DNA of 64,000 nt from Sinosporangium siamense (GTDB lineage Bacteria; Actinomycetota; Actinomycetes; Streptosporangiales; Streptosporangiaceae), in assembly GCF_016863435.1 (NCBI RefSeq), contig NZ_BOOW01000027.1:186001-250000 (forward strand), written 5' to 3'. The position numbers and the translations under genes are program-made. Shown piece after piece: positions 63,075-64,000 of this stretch. Position 1 is the first letter of the stretch, and each line of letters opens with the position of its first letter. The notes beneath the pieces were generated by a model, which was given only the letters and a program-made list of their open reading frames with translations, searched no databases and was not told the origin of the DNA.

Positions 63075-64000
63075 GTGCGGCGATCGGTGAGGGGGCCAGG
63101 GAGAGCAGGACGTCGTAGAGGGCGATGATCTGCGGCCAGTCGGTGCTCGCGAAGTCGGCGGCCTCGTCGTGGAGGGCGGCGATGGCGGCCTGCACTCCGT
63201 AGGGGCCGGGCGGGCCGCCGGTGAGGGCGGTGACGACCAGGGCGGCGCCCTCCTCGATCATGTCGCGGTCCCACAGGCCGCGGTCCTGGTCCTCCAGCAG
63301 GACGAGGTCGCCGCCTGGGCCGGTGCGGGCGTGGCGGCGGGCGTGGACCAGCAGCATGAGGGCGAGCAGCCCGGCGACCTCGCGTTCTGCGGGCAGCAGG
63401 CGGCGCAGGATCCGCGCCAGCCGCAGGGCCTCCTCGGCGAGGTCGAGCCGTTGCAGCTGGGGGCCGGAGCTGGCGGCGTAGCCCTCGGTGAACACGGAGT
63501 AGACGACCTGGAGCACGCCGGACAGGCGTGCGGGCAGTTCGTCGGGGCCGGGGACGCGGAAGGGGATGCGGGCTTCGCGGATCTTCTTTTTGGCGCGGAC
63601 GATGCGCTGGGCCATGGTCGCGGGCGGCACGAGGAAGGCGCGGGCGACCTCGGGGGTGGTGAGGCCGGCCAGGCAGCGCAGGGTGAGCGCGATGCGGTCC
63701 TCGGCGGGCAGGGCCGGGTGGGCGCAGGTGAAGAACATCTGCAGCCGGTCGTCGGGCAGCCCCCCGCCGGTGTCGGCGGGCGCGGCGGGTCCCGCGCGGT
63801 CGGCGTCCACCTGGAGGATGGCAAGGCGGGCGGCGTAGGCGCTGTCGCGCCGCAGCCGATCCACGGCTTTTCGCCGCGCGGTCGTGAGCAGCCACGCCCC
63901 CGGCCGCGCCGGCACCCCGTCGACGGGCCATCGGGTGAGCGCGGCCTCCAGGGCTTCGGAGGTGACCTCCTCGGCGAGGTCGAGGTCGCCGAACCGGCGC
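62821..64000 (-). CDS. ECF sigma factor with DUF6596/TPR C-terminal domain (5' end outside window)
   Basis: 393 codons are visible. At the right edge the sigma2 end reads LAEEVTSEALEAALTRWPVD and RPGAWLLTTARRKAVDRLRR. Sigma4 follows (LPAEDRIALTLRCLAGLTTP, VARAFLVPPATMAQRIVRAK). The long C-terminal domain (YSVFTEGYAASSGPQLQRLD, IALYDVLLSLAPSPIAALNR) is typical of the ECF42/DUF6596 group. These are usually encoded next to a DGPF/YCII-domain protein, which would lie outside the window. No anti-sigma factor is visible. Confidence 0.92.
   Translation of the reverse strand, partial: RRFGDLDLAEEVTSEALEAALTRWPVDGVPARPGAWLLTTARRKAVDRLRRDSAYAARLAILQVDADRAGPAAPADTGGGLPDDRLQMFFTCAHPALPAEDRIALTLRCLAGLTTPEVARAFLVPPATMAQRIVRAKKKIREARIPFRVPGPDELPARLSGVLQVVYSVFTEGYAASSGPQLQRLDLAEEALRLARILRRLLPAEREVAGLLALMLLVHARRHARTGPGGDLVLLEDQDRGLWDRDMIEEGAALVVTALTGGPPGPYGVQAAIAALHDEAADFASTDWPQIIALYDVLLSLAPSPIAALNRAAAVAMRDGPEAGLALLDALAGEPRLRGHHPYQAARAELLQRLGRLPEAAAAYREALEVAGTEPERAHLRRRLRETETPGT

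Overview
The window is about 70 % GC, uses many GTG starts and 4-bp ATGA/GTGA gene overlaps, and carries typical actinomycete families: a mycothiol-type maleylpyruvate isomerase, a DUF574 methyltransferase, a BtrH-like protein and a DUF6596 sigma factor. I infer an actinomycete chromosome, most like Streptosporangiaceae (Nonomuraea or Streptosporangium type). The lineage is inference. I saw no rRNA, tRNA, CRISPR array, intact transposon or phage module.

Region by region. 0-1.5 kb: the N-terminal part of a CARF-domain protein runs off the left edge, divergent from an XRE-cupin regulator. 1.6-5.7 kb: a MoxR / DUF58 / VWA operon and a small membrane protein. 5.9-15.5 kb: accessory metabolism and transport (WYL regulator with a flavin oxidoreductase, TetR with a TIM-barrel protein and an MFS pump, a lone P450, a mycothiol-type enzyme, a DJ-1-like protein). 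15.6-25.2 kb: GtrA, a GbsR/MarR-type regulator with two displaced fragments, a mannosyltransferase-like membrane protein, LysE and MFS exporters, an AraC regulator, a ribbon-helix-helix/DUF4097 pair, and remnants of a Tn3 transposase and a NACHT-type protein. 26-35.5 kb: another MFS pump, a gutted flavin monooxygenase with its TetR, a probable streptogramin-resistance pair (Vgb lyase plus ABC-F) with a TetR, and a PadR/membrane-protein pair. 35.7-39.6 kb: two paralogous secreted GH19 chitinases flank a BtrH-like gene, and each chitinase follows a conserved small ORF. 40-42.3 kb: gene remnants and two coiled-coil proteins.

42.7-56 kb is the most coherent block. Three operons face each other around a Lrp/AsnC regulator. 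They encode a complete family-5 peptide ABC importer (lipoprotein, two permeases, two ATPases), an M19-like dipeptidase, a fused 2-oxoacid dehydrogenase E1, a D-2-hydroxyacid dehydrogenase, a tautomerase-fold protein, an aldehyde dehydrogenase and a TPR protein. I infer import, cleavage and oxidative breakdown of an unusual small peptide or amide. Two of its enzymes lack catalytic residues their families normally need.

57-64 kb holds a DUF574 methyltransferase, a small P-loop ATPase with a strong terminator, a class II UvrA, a VapBC-like toxin-antitoxin pair, a doubtful ORF, and an ECF sigma factor cut by the right edge.

Best candidates for undescribed biology are the CARF protein with no CRISPR genes in view, the 42.7-56 kb catabolic island, the truncated NACHT-type gene, the duplicated small ORFs before the chitinases, and two ribbon-helix-helix genes with operator repeats spaced at exactly 11 bp.
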